DNA of 64,000 bases from Choristoneura fumiferana (GCF_025370935.1 NC_133472.1:43429517-43493516); one strand, 5' to 3'; counted from the stretch's first letter, positions 51,600-63,122 are shown. Notes: generated by a model not told the origin, from the sequence alone. Made by a program: numbers and translations.

Positions 51600-51945
51600 G
51601 AGTCATTTTTATATGAAAAAAATTAACTTGATTCTTGAAGGCGTCAAGATCAGAGGCCGTATTGCGCCTAACGTTTCTAACGCTCGCGATAGCAATGAAA
51701 TGACAGATTTCGCCCATAGATTTCGCATACAAAACTGTCATTTGATTGCGATCATCAGCATCAGAAACGTCAGGGCCTACACTAGCTGGCGCGGGTGCAC
51801 TTCGCGGACGCACGCCTGCGGACGCGGGTGCAGGTACAATCCTTTGCAAGCGACTCATGCAGTTATATAGCGCTGCTCATACTATTGTTCAATAGACGGC
51901 CGCCAGCTCCGTGCAAACCGCGTCATCTAGAGGACGCCCTTAGAT
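51600..51945. mobile_element. Two adjacent MITE-like elements
   Basis: 51640-51770 is an imperfect inverted repeat (CGTTTCTAACGCTCGCGATA, GCAATGAAATGACAG against CTGTCATTTGATTGCGATCA). 51770-51945 is the GGGCCTACACTAG element with CGCGGGTGCAGGTACAATCC and TCCGTGCAAACCGCGTCATC, ending GGACGCCCTTA. Confidence 0.55.
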
Positions 51946-52913
51946 TAGACAGACAGATCATGGTGAATGTTAAGTCTTTGACATACAGCCAGAGTAGCTT
52001 GTTTTGGTCTATAATTGTTTTAAAATAAAACCACACGTGATATTCACATCACTATAATACTTTATTGCACACGCACATACTAACAATATCATTCAAACTC
52101 ATGTAGGTATACCCACCAGTCTTAATCAAGAACTCATTACATTGCTACGTCACCAAAAATAATCAAGTGATTTTCTTCTCAAGAAAATACTTAAAAAATG
52201 TCGCACTACAAAATTTTGTCTCCCTTACAAAGAAAATGTGTTTTCTCTTTCTGGGATAACTCTGAAAAACGCAACACAAATTTTAGAAGAAAACTATTCC
52301 TAATTGTAAGCCACAGAATAGAAGACAGTTGTCGAAAGGACCTTGATAGTGCTCGATTTGTATCTGATCCTGAATGTCGCTCCTCGGCCGAATCACAATC
52401 CTGAATGCCGCTCACTAAATTTACGTTGCAATGCATTTAAAGCTAAAGCACTAAGATTTGCAGGTTTGAACTGAAAGTCAAATCATTTGTAGTCTCCAAC
52501 TGAGGAAGGGATCTATCCTTCCTCTTTCAATGGCGGAATGGCCTGTTGAGGATGAACACGCAGACAAACTGAAAGCATCGCCAACATTCTGCTCACTGAC
52601 CGGCTGGTTCAACTAATATTATAAATTATAATTTATAATCATTACTTCTTCTTGCTCATTGCCACTTCAAGATATATATTCTTTGAGCTACAAGTATGTC
52701 AGTGACTCTAGTTCATCGGCAACTTTCGTATTCCGGCGTCTATCGCGCAGAGAAACTCCCGAGTATAATAACATGTAATTTAATTGAACTTGGTTTTCAA
52801 ACCAAGCAGTCCCGTGTGTAACCCAATTCGAACGAAGTGCACTTCTTTCGCCTACAAGACCTTTCTATATTCTTTCTTCCATCTTCCATTCTGTGGCAAG
52901 CGTATTCCAATAT
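51946..52913. other. Enkurin 3' flank
   Basis: No second gene is apparent. TACTTTATTGCAC near 52058 reads as AATAAA on the minus strand and could polyadenylate enkurin, giving a 3' UTR of about 0.85 kb; this is unproven. Confidence 0.35.
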
Positions 52914-53084
52914 TCAGTCATACACATAAATGTACGGGTTGGACTCGACGAGGAGTATGTCTTTCTCTAGTTGTTTCAGCTCTTGCTCCATTTTCGCTTT
53001 CTTCAGTATCTTCGGTGGAGTATCAGTGAGCATTGGTAGCTGCAGAAAAGCCTTCTGCATCAACTGCCAGTTGAGCTTCAGATC
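52914..53084 (-). CDS. ENKUR: Enkurin exon 4
   Basis: Acceptor CTCATTTACAG; it encodes DLKLNWQLMQKAFLQLPMLT, the DTPPKILKKAKMEQELKQLE segment and the terminal NPYIYVYD, followed by TGA. Phase 0 at its start. Confidence 0.9.
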   Translation of the reverse strand, partial: DLKLNWQLMQKAFLQLPMLTDTPPKILKKAKMEQELKQLEKDILLVESNPYIYVYD

Positions 53085-55756
53085 CTGTAAATGAGAAACA
53101 GAGGGCGATGAGTGGCGGAAGGTATTTGGGTCAAGTACTGAAACGTGCGACATGAAAATGTCATCTACATACACTATTAATGTGCAAAGTGGCCGGAAGC
53201 TTGGAATAAAGAAAAATCTCATAGCTTCGCAATATTACGGAATAGACCGGCCGACATCAAGGTTCAGACTACCTAATTATAGGCAGCGTATAATTTTCTA
53301 AATTACTTGTCGTAAAGCTAACTGGCTGCAACTGCCGAGTTTTATAGAGGGCAGAAAGAAATTTTAAATTCAGAACATCTGCTGCACTGCACTCAGGATT
53401 CAAAATAGGTTCCTCGCCGTAAAAATATCATAAGTTAGTATTTCGACAGTGACAAACGTGATTGCAACGTCCTCGAGCAGTCGTCGTCGTCGTACTCGGT
53501 GTTATGGAACGTTGTTGGTGCTTGACACCACCAGAGGGTGTCAACAGGTTCTAATAAACGAAAAACCGCAGGCGCTCACGCCCGACCTTCGTTCCCGCAC
53601 AGGCTATAGTGCGGGGCTTAGCACGGTAGTATTGTGCGGACGCATAAGTGCTGCGCCACAAATAAATTTGATGCCCAATACGTACATCCAGAAGCTTCTG
53701 CCGCTCTTCGTCCGCAATCTGCTTGCACAGACTCTCTTTGTTCTCTTCGGCGTAGCGAATTGCGTCCAGAGCGCGTTGTATCCGACGGTTACGTTTGACA
53801 AGGTAAGCCGGCATTTGGCCGAAGTCCGGCCGCAGACAGTACTCCGGCACTTCCCCGGAGCCTTTGATCTTCTTTGTGTGGCCATCCCGGGTATCAACCA
53901 ACCTGATGAATTAAGTTGCAGCTTTTATTTTTCGGACTTTTCGAAATTATTTATATTTTGCAAATGGATCCCTGAATCTTAAAATATTTTTAGCAAACCT
54001 ACACCTAAAGAAGGTCTCGTGGGGTTCCATCTATGGTTCCCCAATACGGAACCCCAACCCCAACCCCCATACGGTATTTGACTACCGTATGGGGGTACCG
54101 TATTGGGGATGGAACCCCAATACGGTATTTGACAACTCCTGATTTTGCCATATCTTAATATTATTATGAAAATATAGACACCGTCTAGCGCAGAGTATAG
54201 TTTAGCGCAGAGAAAATTTAAATCGGTTGAAAATTGGATTAATAGTGATTTTTTGAAAAATCTATATACCTGTCTCTTTCTCAAACGCTTTTCTCTATGC
54301 AGCAAGTATGGCGGTACTGGCGTATGCCAGTATGTCTTTCTCTGTCTAATCTTGAATTTCAAACCTTTATAACTTTGTTATTTGTAAAGGTAGCTTAAAA
54401 ATTGTTTTTTCTATTCGATAACAGGTATTGTGTAGTTTTAATTTATAAAACATATACAAAACAGTCAAATACCGTATTAAATCCTCTAGTGTAACCTAGT
54501 AGGAAGATCACTAATAAAGTAAGTACACACATATGTATTCAATTAATAATACCACATACATAATACCTATATGTACGTTAATATGTATAAGTAACCACAA
54601 ACGTAAATAAAAGATATAACTTAGTCTTATAGTAGTTTTAACCTTAGATTTCATAGTAGTCTAAGAATCAAATTGATCGCCTGTGCTTGTAAAAATGTCT
54701 CACCGTGGTTCCACTGGTCTCCCTTTGACCTTAATAGCCTTCTTGATATTCACAACTCTAAAGTTGACCTTCGGCTTCTCAGGTTTCTTACCGGGCGGCG
54801 GTCGCCGCGGCACGGGCGGTAGATCACCAGTGGTATAATGCTTGTGGTCAGACTTCTTGACAGGCTGCCCTATGCCCTCGCCTTTTTTTAAAAACTTGTC
54901 AGGCGGACTGACAGGCACCTCAGCGTAGCCAAAAGTACGACGCAGCTGTGGGATTTTGGTTTCCTTCAGCTGCTTTTCAAGTGCTGATTGGTATCTGTGA
55001 AGAGATAAGTGAAATGATGATGATTGGAAGATGAAGGGATCCTAACGCCACAAACTCCCCTCGCCAGAACACAGCCGTGTAAGCCAGCCCGGGAAATTAC
55101 AAGCACTTGAGGGCCCACAAGCCCTGAAGGCTGGCGACACAGCCTCAATTGATCCCACACCACAGTGTCGCGGGTGTCTATGGTTGGTGCCGATCATTCA
55201 CAACCAGAAGGGCTACTACGAAACTTGAAGTTCGTGTCGTGCGGTCCCTCTAACACTTATGCTATTTAATACGAGAGCGAGAGGGACGGTACGATACGAA
55301 CTTCGAGTTTCGTAGTAGCCCTGCAGGCCCTATACTACGAAGTGCAAAATTCGAACTTCGTATCTTGCCGTCCCGCTGACGCTAATTTATTTAATACGAG
55401 AGGGAGAGGGATGGCTCGATACTAACTTTGATTTTGGAATTTCGTAGTAGCCCCCCTGATTGTGGGCAGTCTTTGAGACAAAGGAGTGCGCCCACTGTTA
55501 GAAATTATTACGCTATCTAGGATTATATTTTTTAAACTATTCTACTTATGGGCTTATGGCTTATTTTTTATATTGGATGCATTCTGCGGTCCAATCCACT
55601 ATTTAGTAGGCATCTGATTCGAGACAAATCGGGAGGGATTGTTGCCAAAAATTGCACGAAACAAGTATACCTGGGAGTTTTTGGAGGTTCCGGAGGCGGC
55701 TTATCAAGTATCGTGTAAATAACTTCGTTATGGCTTACAATTTCTACTAGTGACAT
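52914..55756 (-). CDS. ENKUR: Enkurin (complete, 4 exons, 254 aa)
   Basis: Minus-strand exons 55756-55671, 54994-54704, 53902-53686 and 53084-52914. Splice sites are GTATAC/TTCACAG, GTGAGA/TTCATCAG and GTACGT/ATTTACAG; all phases match and 765 bases end in TGA. Order of features: N-terminal IYTILDKPPPEPPKTPRYQ; PPDKFLKKGEG (about residues 58-68); a Pro-rich PPVPRRPPPGKKPEKPK stretch, the kind of site enkurin offers to SH3 partners; then the C-terminal enkurin domain from PDFGQMPAYLVKRN to the final LEKDILLVESNPYIYVYD. Length equals the usual 250-260 residues. Known role: axonemal microtubule inner protein and calmodulin/TRPC adaptor in sperm and motile cilia. In an insect, expression chiefly in testis is inferred. 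Divergent from the gene at 56413. Confidence 0.93.
53686..53902 (-). CDS. ENKUR: Enkurin exon 3
   Basis: Acceptor TTAATTCATCAG, donor GTACGT at 53685. One base completes Arg; it encodes LVDTRDGHTKKIKGSGEVPE and the PDFGQMPAYLVKRNRRIQRA start of the enkurin domain. Confidence 0.9.
54003..54480 (-). repeat. Intron 2 palindromic block and inverted repeat copy
   Basis: 54040-54128 is a local tangle of CCCCAATACGG / CCGTATTGGGG and ATACGGTATTTGAC pieces. 54130-54480 is the reverse of the repeat at 35712-36010 (TCAAACCTTTATAACTTTGT, GTAAAGGTAGCTT). Confidence 0.6.
54704..54994 (-). CDS. ENKUR: Enkurin exon 2
   Basis: Acceptor TCTTCACAG, donor GTGAGA at 54703. One base completes Arg after PKTP; it encodes YQSALEKQLKETKIPQLRRT, PPDKFLKKGEGIG and the PPVPRRPPPGKKPEK stretch. 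Confidence 0.9.
55207..55460. mobile_element. Two family C MITEs side by side
   Basis: Copy one 55207-55326 (GGGCTACTACGAAACTTGAA ... GAGTTTCGTAGTAGCCCTGC) is followed without spacer by copy two 55325-55460 (GGCCCTATACTACGAAGTGC ... TTGGAATTTCGTAGTAGCCC). They lie in enkurin intron 1. Confidence 0.8.
55671..55756 (-). CDS. ENKUR: Enkurin exon 1 (start)
   Basis: ATG at 55756-55754, donor GTATAC at 55670. It encodes MSLVEIVSHNEVIYTILDKP and PPEPPKTP. The I-Y-x-x-(L/I)-x-x-P motif near the start matches enkurins. Confidence 0.85.
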
Positions 55757-56412
55757 TGCTCAAAAGAAGCAATTACTCTGCAAAAAAATCAAAAGATGAA
55801 TATTAATAACACAAACGTGATCAACGTCGATCCCACCAGTTTCTTTGTTTATTCGTTTCCAAGGAAACATATCTAAACACAGTGGCAAAGTGTTCATACC
55901 TATTTCTACGTATTGTGCTACGTATTGGAAAAGTTGGTTGGTCACGTTGGTCACGTTTTAGGAGCTAAAAATAACAGTCGATTCCAATTTAGGAGAAAGT
56001 GGCTTCATCAATTTTATGATGATTCTGCCAATATCGAGGTAAAATAACAATCGTGCTAGAATACAAGTTTAAAATCTATTTTGCGGGTGGCCAAAAACGG
56101 AACTAAGAATTTCCTTGTGCATTTTCTTTGTGTTTCTTGGAAAAACGGATATGCGCATGTTCAGTGCAATATAATTTAAATAATGGCGCCACTATGCGAC
56201 GGTAAAATAACTTCTATTGGCTAGTTATCAGGATTTGGATATATTTGTGCTAGCAACACACACTTTGAATTGTCAAAACAAGATGTCTTTTTCTACTTGT
56301 TTATTCTTTCGCGAATTCCGCGCACATTATTTTTAGACTTTTTACACTTATCCAATGTAGTTTCGCTTGATAATACTATTTTATTTTATTTTCGTTGTAA
56401 TATACTGTAATT
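55757..56412. promoter_or_regulatory. Bidirectional intergenic region, enkurin / FAD oxidoreductase
   Basis: 656 bases between divergent ATGs. No TATA box stands out for either gene and no transposon is obvious, so shared TATA-less promoters are inferred. Confidence 0.45.
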
Positions 56413-56660
56413 ATGTTGATAAGGCGAGTGCACCGGCGTAGTGTGTCACGGTGTCTTAGCCTAATTGGTATTGGATCTCGGGAAATTTCTAGTCGCCTAG
56501 ATGCCTTGGATCACCAAGAAAAACTTGATGGCTGTCTACTACAGCTTCCAAAGAAGGCCAAAGTGGTAATATGTGGTGGAGGAGTTATGGGAGCCGCCGT
56601 AGCGTACCATCTCGCTAAGCGCGGATGGGGCGATCAAACTATACTGATCGAAAAAGAACA
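56413..56660 (+). CDS. FAD oxidoreductase exon 1
   Basis: ATG at 56413; donor GTAAGTA at 56661. Presequence plus the first Rossmann beta-alpha-beta. Ends two bases into a Gln codon. Confidence 0.85.
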
Positions 56661-59600
56661 GTAAGTATTACTTGAATAAATTAACTTTTCTTGCGACGAA
56701 ATCTCATTGTAATGACCAAAGAAAGTGCTTTAGCGTTTCCCGTGTAATTTTTTACGTGGTTTATGATTGAAATACGCCGATGTGAATATGTATAGATTTA
56801 TTGATTTTACGTATGCAATCGAGATTCGTTCATATACATTCATTTGCTTTTGCATTCTTGGATTGTTACATTGCACTCGTTGAGCGCCAGCGAATTTTGT
56901 TTCTAACGTTTCAACTAATTTAAAAATTGCATCAACCATTTATTTTCCTTTTAAACTTACAGGAAATTTTGGCCAGTTTTAAATTAGAAAACAAAATATA
57001 ATTGAGTATGAATTAGGACTGGCATCAGTCCAATACAGTATATATTATCTATAGGTAAAAAATGTAAGCAACTTGTGCATGTATAAGTAGTGTATCTGTT
57101 ACAAACAAGTTGACATTCCATATTCTAAAGATAGAAAAAAGAAGAGATATAATATATACAATTATTTACATGTCATGCATCACAAATATACAGATCTGTC
57201 AGGTCAGAATGACAGGCCTTAAGCTGTTTCCACATAGACTATGGCCAACGAAAGCTGTCCCAGACAAACTGTGGCAAATTAAAAAAAAATGGGGCTGACA
57301 ACACTTGCTGTACACTGATTAAATGATGTTGATACTTAGATATTTATTTAAATTTTCCAGATATTAAATTATACTCAAGACTTCAAGCTGCATCAACATT
57401 CATTATAGTAATGTGTGAAAGTTGCACTTTAGTAGTCTTTGAGTAAATTTGATGACCATTTACGTACAGTCCAGACGCATCAATTTTTGGACCATTTTTA
57501 CCAGATTGGCATTGAATATATCTTCTAAAATTTTTATTCTAACATAATCTTATAACATTTTCCGTTTTGAGGATGGTAGGAGGTATACATTTTTTATTTC
57601 TTACAGCAGAAGTATCAAAATTATCTAAGCCGGGCTAGAATGACAATATGACAATTTTGACAATCTCAAAAATGATACCAGATTAAAGTTTCGTAAATAA
57701 GGCGTGGACAGCTTTCGCTGGCCAGTCTATACGCCCAGTATGGATTGGAAATACACCATCGAATCAAAGCTGGTTTGCTAATTTCAAATGTCAACTTGAA
57801 AAATTTGACAACTTTTTAACCTCATGGGCTCTCGCCTACTTTATAAAGAACCAATTAACACTAAGAATAATGGCCGAATGTACTTCATAAAGTACAAATA
57901 TTTTATTGAAAAAACAATCTTAAGAAAGTTAGGTCCCAGGAGGTTAAAGCAACTAAAGACCTAATTCTGCAGTAAATTGAAAGTTAATCTAGTTCCAGGG
58001 CTAAAATTAATTGTTTTTACGAGTATACATTATGTTATAATACAGTTGCAGCTTGGCATTATTGTTTTATGGTGTTATCTACCTTATTACCATTAAATTA
58101 AAGTCTCGTAAGGATATCATAATTAAGTGTCAAATAGCGCTTCCATCCAAATATAGTTGCAAATTGATAAAGCTCCATTCTAAAAAGGCATTAACTGCCA
58201 GTACGTTGGTTTATGGTCATGCCATTCTATAATTGAGTGAGTGAAACACTGATGTGTGAAATGATCCTAACAGGGGCATGGTTAACTGCTTAGTGCTAAA
58301 TGTTTATGTAAACTAAACGTATTGATTGGTGCTTTAACAAAAGGTCTGTCTTCTTTTTACCTGACTGCAAAGAAGGAGGGTTATGTGTTTGACGCGTATG
58401 TATGTCTATTCCTATGTTCTCTCGTAAGGACTCAACGGCTGAAGCGATTTTGATAAATGATACGTCATTGGATTCGTCTTAATGACGCGACTGGCACTGG
58501 GTACATGAAATTATTTTTGGCGCCAAATTGTAAGTTTTCAAAAAATGTTTTTTTTGCAAACCTATCGAGTGGGGTATCAAATGAAAGCTAATAATTAGCC
58601 CATTCTAAAAATATATGGGTTATAACTGTTTTAATATACCATTTTCACAGATAAGTGTGAAATAAAACAATAAATTTAAAAAATCAAAAAACCTGACTGC
58701 CTTAAAAAATACTAAAAAGAAGAAAACAAGTCTAGTGGGCTAGAACTTTGTTAAGTAGCTAACTTAAGGTTCAACAGTCGGGACCCATTTAAATCATGAC
58801 ACTCAAAAATTCTTACCTAATGGGTCCCAACCGATTAGAGAAATTGATTTTGAACCGGATTCTTTATATGCAATTTTGGTATTTCCATGGGTATTTCAAT
58901 TTATCTGCTGGATCCTGGCTCTAATAGTTCTCGCTTGCGAAGCCATCTTAAAGTCTATGATATATTTGAACAAGAAGAAATTTTTACAAAAAAAAAGGAA
59001 TTTTTAATAAATCGCTTATGACCATTTTTATTTCCAGGGTAGGCGCCGGGAGCCGCTGGCACTCGTCAGGCCTCATCGGCGCCTTCAAGCCCTCGCTGGC
59101 TCAAGTCAAACTGACTCAATCCTCCATCCGCCTCCTCCAAGAGTTGGAGGGAAAAGGACGGGTTACTGGGTGGAAGCAGTGCGGCTCTCTTCTGCTGGCG
59201 AGAAACAGGGATCGCATGACCGTGTATAGGAGGATGAAGAGTCAATCTGTGTGAGTGTTATTCTGTATCATCAGACATGAAACTAACCAACATTAACCTT
59301 TTTGACGCCAACGACTCATATATACGCACCGCATGTTCCACGCCAACGACCTATACGTCCATTACTTCAATGCAAAAGCAACCTTCGTTCAATGAGGGCT
59401 ATCGCGAATGAATTCGCCGCTAGAGGCGCTAGTGTAGCGTGAGGTCTCTGAAATGTCAAATCTCATAGTTTTTGGGTGAGCTACGCGGGTTTATTTATAA
59501 TTAGAATTATTTTGTGAATATTTTGCAATATCTGAAATTAAATGTCTGTGTTTTGAGACAGTTTTGTCTTTCGGAAACCTTTGTCCTCCCTTTTTCCGAA

Positions 59601-61840
59601 CAACACGGGGACTTTGCAACACTGTGGTATGCTCGATATTTTTATGTTACGGTTTTAAGGTGTATTAAATATGATTTTAATCTAAACTTTGTTTTCACGC
59701 CGTAATAACAGACTTTGAAAGCCATACTTAAAAACCTCACGCAACAGTGCGCCATCTAGTGAGACAAAAAACGATAGCCCTCATTGTGTTAAGGTTCAAT
59801 TTTAGACATTACAATATAGAAGCTTGGCGTATGGGTGATGTCTTTTGTATTTGACGTGGTGGTGAAAAGGTTAAAGTACGATGTGATGTGGATGAACGAT
59901 GACAGTGGGTGCCGGGTTAGGATTATTTTCAGATTGGTGCATTGCATCTCGCATCTGCATAATATATGTATAGGGAGGTGCATTTATAGGTTTCATTCTT
60001 GTTATTAGTTTTGTTATATGTATTGTCTTTTACGGTAGAGGGGTGCACGTGCACCCCCTTGCACCCCCATCCTGGCGCCCATGACTATGACAGCGCGAAT
60101 CCAGTCTCATGCTTGTTTTGCAACAAACTTTAGCACTGGCTGGTGACAATTTACGAGTGCACCATAGATAAAAAATAAAATAATGCTTGTGCTGCACATA
60201 GGCATACAGATCTAATTTATGATTTGGACATTGTTGTGGCAGAACTAGATAACACTCTGACATCATCATCATATTCATCATCAACCAAAATACTTTCAAT
60301 ATTTTTTTTTAAATTGTACATAATTGGTTTCTAATACATAATTGAGTATTCTATACAAAAAATAATAAAGGTCTCTACCCACTATACCGTATCCTACGAG
60401 CACAATGTGTGCTCGTAAACTGTATCATGCCATGACCGTAATACGAATATGTAAAAAGTGGTAATAACGGAATGTAAATAGAAGTATTTATTCAATCTTC
60501 GCAAAAATACAGAACTGACCATAATTGACCATAAGTCATGGTATTGTTACTGTGTAATGGGTAGAGGCCCTTAAAGCATTATTTTTTAATTTATTTGTTA
60601 TAAAATTTCTTTATTTCTCATATCGAAAATACAAACTGAGACATGGATGCACAGAAAAACCAGAAAAAGAGACCAGCGCTGGGAATCGAACCCAGGTCCT
60701 CAGCAATCCGTGCTGCGTGCTATAACCCCTACACCACCGCTGGACAGGAATCTAGTCACGAATTTTTCCTATGCATACATATCTCAGGTTGCTTATTTCT
60801 ACTACGCTACTTATGCAGCAGCACTAGCGACATCTATGTTCCGCTCTCATCGAGAGAAGTCACACTCTTTCGGAACCAACCGCTCACCCAGACAAGAGAT
60901 GTCGCTACTAAGCAATCAAATTATGATTGGTTTTTTGGAGTCTTTATTTCAACTCCAAATTTGTTACTTTTTGTTAAAAGTAACAAATTTGGAGTTGAAA
61001 TAAAGACTCCAAAAAACCAATCATAATTCTTTATTTCTCACTTTTTAGTGATTCGTAGCCAAAGTACATCTCACAAAGATTCCATTAAACCCAAACAAGG
61101 CTTAGTTACGTTGTTTTATAACAGAGTTCCGTTGCCTAACTTCCGGCTTCAGCATCAGATCAGTTCGAAAGAATCATTAACTTAAAGCTTCTTAGTCGCT
61201 TATCTCGGTTTATTAATTATGATCGTTTATAGACGCGCGAGCATTACTTAGCTTTGACAAGTTCCATTGGCCATCTACAGTCTTCTTCATCAGGTCCAGT
61301 TTTCCAAATGATACTTTCTGAATGTAAATGCTTATCTTAATGCTAAAAATGGCAAAATCGCCATAGGCGTGCCTATAAAATTTGAGGTTTGCCCTCGATT
61401 TCTGTAGGATCCCATCATCAGATTTTGACTTGTTGACAATGGGACCAACTCAGAAGAGTACTCTTTCAAATAAAAAAAAGAATTTTGAGAATCGGTTTAC
61501 AATTGACTGAGTAATCGGCGAACATACATAAAAAATAATAATTACAAGCATTGGAACATAGAACCCCCTCCTTTTTTGAAGTCGGTTAAAAATAGTAATA
61601 ATAGGTATATGTAAAAAATTACAAAATAGTAAATAATTTTTAATTTAATAGAGCCATGTGATCTTTTGTCCGCTAGTTCTTGGGGTATACCCTGCGAGCT
61701 GGTGACCTCCCAACGGTGTCAGGAGATCTGTCCCCTCCTGAACGTGGAGGACGTGCTCGGCGGCCTCTGGATCCCGGGGGACGGCGTCGCGGACCCCCAC
61801 CTCGTCTGCATGGCGCTGATGCGGGAAGCGGTAGCCCAGG
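56413..61840 (+). CDS. Mitochondrial FAD oxidoreductase, PDPR/DMGDH/SARDH family (5' part)
   Basis: Exons 56413-56660, 59038-59250 and 61677-61840 join in phase (208 complete codons) and continue beyond the window. The N-terminus MLIRRVHRRSVSRCLSLIGI is basic, without acidic residues: a mitochondrial presequence. Residues about 48-80 are the FAD-binding Rossmann start, VVICGGGVMGAAVAYHLAKR with GGG and then ILIEKEQ. Then GAGSRWHSSGLIGAFKPS: the WH pair is at the place of the covalent flavin His in sarcosine and dimethylglycine dehydrogenases. Next are GWKQCGSLLLARNRDRM and GGLWIPGDGVADPHLVCMAL. Family members oxidise N-methyl glycine derivatives or, as PDPR, regulate pyruvate dehydrogenase phosphatase. 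The middle region resembles my recollection of insect PDPR-like proteins, but vertebrate PDPR as I recall it lacks the WH pair, so which of the three it is remains open. The C-terminal GCV_T-like half is outside the window. Confidence 0.85.
56661..58329. other. Intron 1 of the FAD oxidoreductase, mostly unassigned
   Basis: AT-rich. ACTATGGCCAACGAAAGCTG (57239) and GACAGCTTTCGCTGGCCAGT (57707) form an inverted pair about 470 bp apart, hinting at an old foldback. No exon seen. Confidence 0.4.
58340..58740 (+). repeat. Repeat with CTGACTGCAAAGAAGGAGGG
   Basis: CTGACTGCAAAGAAGGAGGG, GACGCGTATGTATGTCTATT and GTATCAAATGAAAGCTAATA occur in an order common to a widespread lepidopteran repeat. The antisense 3' motif TTTTTTGAAGTCGGTTAAAA at 61570-61592 is probably related. 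Confidence 0.45.
59038..59250 (+). CDS. FAD oxidoreductase exon 2
   Basis: Acceptor TTTATTTCCAG, donor GTGAGTG at 59251. It encodes VGAGSRWHSSGLIGAFKPSL, the TGWKQCGSLLLARNRDRM block and RRMKSQS. GC-rich in AT-rich introns. Confidence 0.88.
59392..59784 (+). mobile_element. Family A MITE with internal deletion
   Basis: Both ends are complete and flanked A...T; it lacks about 30 bases around the TTATGGCAAATATGCGTTCC block. Located 140 bp after exon 2 of the oxidoreductase. Confidence 0.82.
60368..60574. mobile_element. Short GTCTCTACCCA inverted-repeat element
   Basis: AAGGTCTCTACCCACTATAC with complement GTGTAATGGGTAGAGGCCCT at the right; CATGACCGTAATACG and GTCATGGTATTG pair inside. Short relative of 31403-32627. 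Confidence 0.65.
60621..61026 (-). mobile_element. Hairpin retroposon HR, copy 2, with 14-bp target duplication
   Basis: TTCTTTATTTCTCA flanks at 60607-60620 and 61027-61040. It is about 95% like copy 1 over the body, including the minus-strand tRNA-like boxes at about 60670-60745. Terminal hairpin arms 60923-60970 and 60977-61024 are perfect complements of each other, yet differ from copy 1 (a shorter AGTCTTTATTTC in place of AGTCTTTTTGTATTTTTTAT). Confidence 0.85.
61677..61840 (+). CDS. FAD oxidoreductase exon 3
   Basis: Acceptor TTTTGTCCGCTAG, donor GTAAGG at 61841. One base completes Val; it encodes SWGIPCELVTSQRCQEICPL and the GGLWIPGDGVADPHLVCMAL block. Ends one base into the next codon; exon 4 is not in the window. 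Confidence 0.87.
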
Positions 61841-62657
61841 GTAAGGAATATTTCATTCCTCATCATACCAGTCATATACGTCTCTCTGCAAGGCACATCT
61901 GAGTCGCTTAACCTCAAACTCGGGTAAATCCATTATTGTAATGTTTTAAGAGGGTAAAAAACTAGTTTTGTTACAATTTTGTCCATTAAGTATGATTCCG
62001 TGTGGTTTTTGAGAAAATTACAGCTAAAATCGTAACATTTTATCAAAATCAGAAAAATCCATGACAGTTTTTCAGTCCATCCAAGCCAATCAGTGAAAGA
62101 ATTTTGTTATTTTTATGACATTTTTTTTTTCAAATCTAGAATCCAGAATCCAGGTCTGTTAAATCAAAATTATACAAATCCACACTGAATTTTTTCAAAG
62201 ATCGATAAATTGCAATCGATTAGTATATCAAATGAAGGTAAATCCAATCAACATATTATTTTTTTGTAAAGAATGGGTGGTTTTAATGCTGAATTTGCCG
62301 AACAGGATCGCTTTATTTAATGCTTTAGCCATAGTAAAAAAATACTGCCTTTCAAATCACCGAATTAACGTTATTATTAACACTTTTTTTTCAATAATCT
62401 GCCAAATGGTTCGAGTGGATTTATCTGAGTATGAAGTTAAGCGACTCATCTGTCCTCTTAAAATGAGAAGGCCGTAGTTCCCACACCGGGCTAATGTGGA
62501 TTGGGAACGTCACACAAATTATTGAATTTCTTCGCTCGTGTGTGCAGATGTTTGCCTGTAAAGCTGGCAGCCAGCACTGGCTTTGTATAAACCTAGCTTT
62601 AGTTAAGCTCTGAAATTTTCTTATAACACCCCTTTTGCAAGCTTTTATTTGACTTGC
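61841..62657. other. Intron 3, nothing recognised
   Basis: AT-rich. The 81-codon open frame at 62232-62477 has no family resemblance and no phase-1 acceptor, so it is not an exon. Confidence 0.4.
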
Positions 62658-62670
62658 ATTGTAGGTATGC

Positions 62671-62983
62671 CGTAAAAAGCCGTAGTGGCCTAGTGGTTTG
62701 ACCTATCGCCTCTCAAGCAGAGGGTCGTGGGTTCAAACCCCGGCTCGCACCTCTGAGTTTTTCCAAATTCATGTGCGGAATTACATTTGAAATTTACCAC
62801 GAGCTTTGCGGTGAAGGAAAACATCGTGAGGAACCTGCACAAATCTGCGAAGCAATTCAATGGTGTGTGTGAAGTTCCCAATCCGCACTGGGCCCGCGTG
62901 GGAACTATGGCCCAAGCCCTCTTGTTCTGAGAGGAGGCCTGTGCTCAGCAGTGGGACGTATATAGGCTGGGATGATGATGATG
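62671..62983 (+). mobile_element. SINE-1, full copy with 13-bp target duplication
   Basis: ATTGTAGGTATGC at 62658-62670 and 62984-62996. Head GCCGTAGTGGCCTAGTGG, B box GTGGGTTCAAACCCC, tail GGCTGGGATGATGATGATG. Confidence 0.9.
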
Positions 62984-63122
62984 ATTGTAGGTATGCATTT
63001 GCGGGTCAAATCTTGCAAGTTTAATTTGACCCACTTCTAGTGGCCGGATTGATTTGAAATTTGGTACGGAAAACCAAACAAACACACAAGTGCAGTGATA
63101 TACTCGCATCAGTTCTAAGAGC

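Noticed and set aside
51613..51870. 85- and 89-codon frames on both strands
   Set aside because: Lie in MITE-like inverted repeats with no domain; overlapping on both strands.
53449..53982. 177-codon plus-strand open frame
   Set aside because: Antisense to enkurin exon 3 and intron; no domain, while the minus strand fits the enkurin domain with correct splicing.
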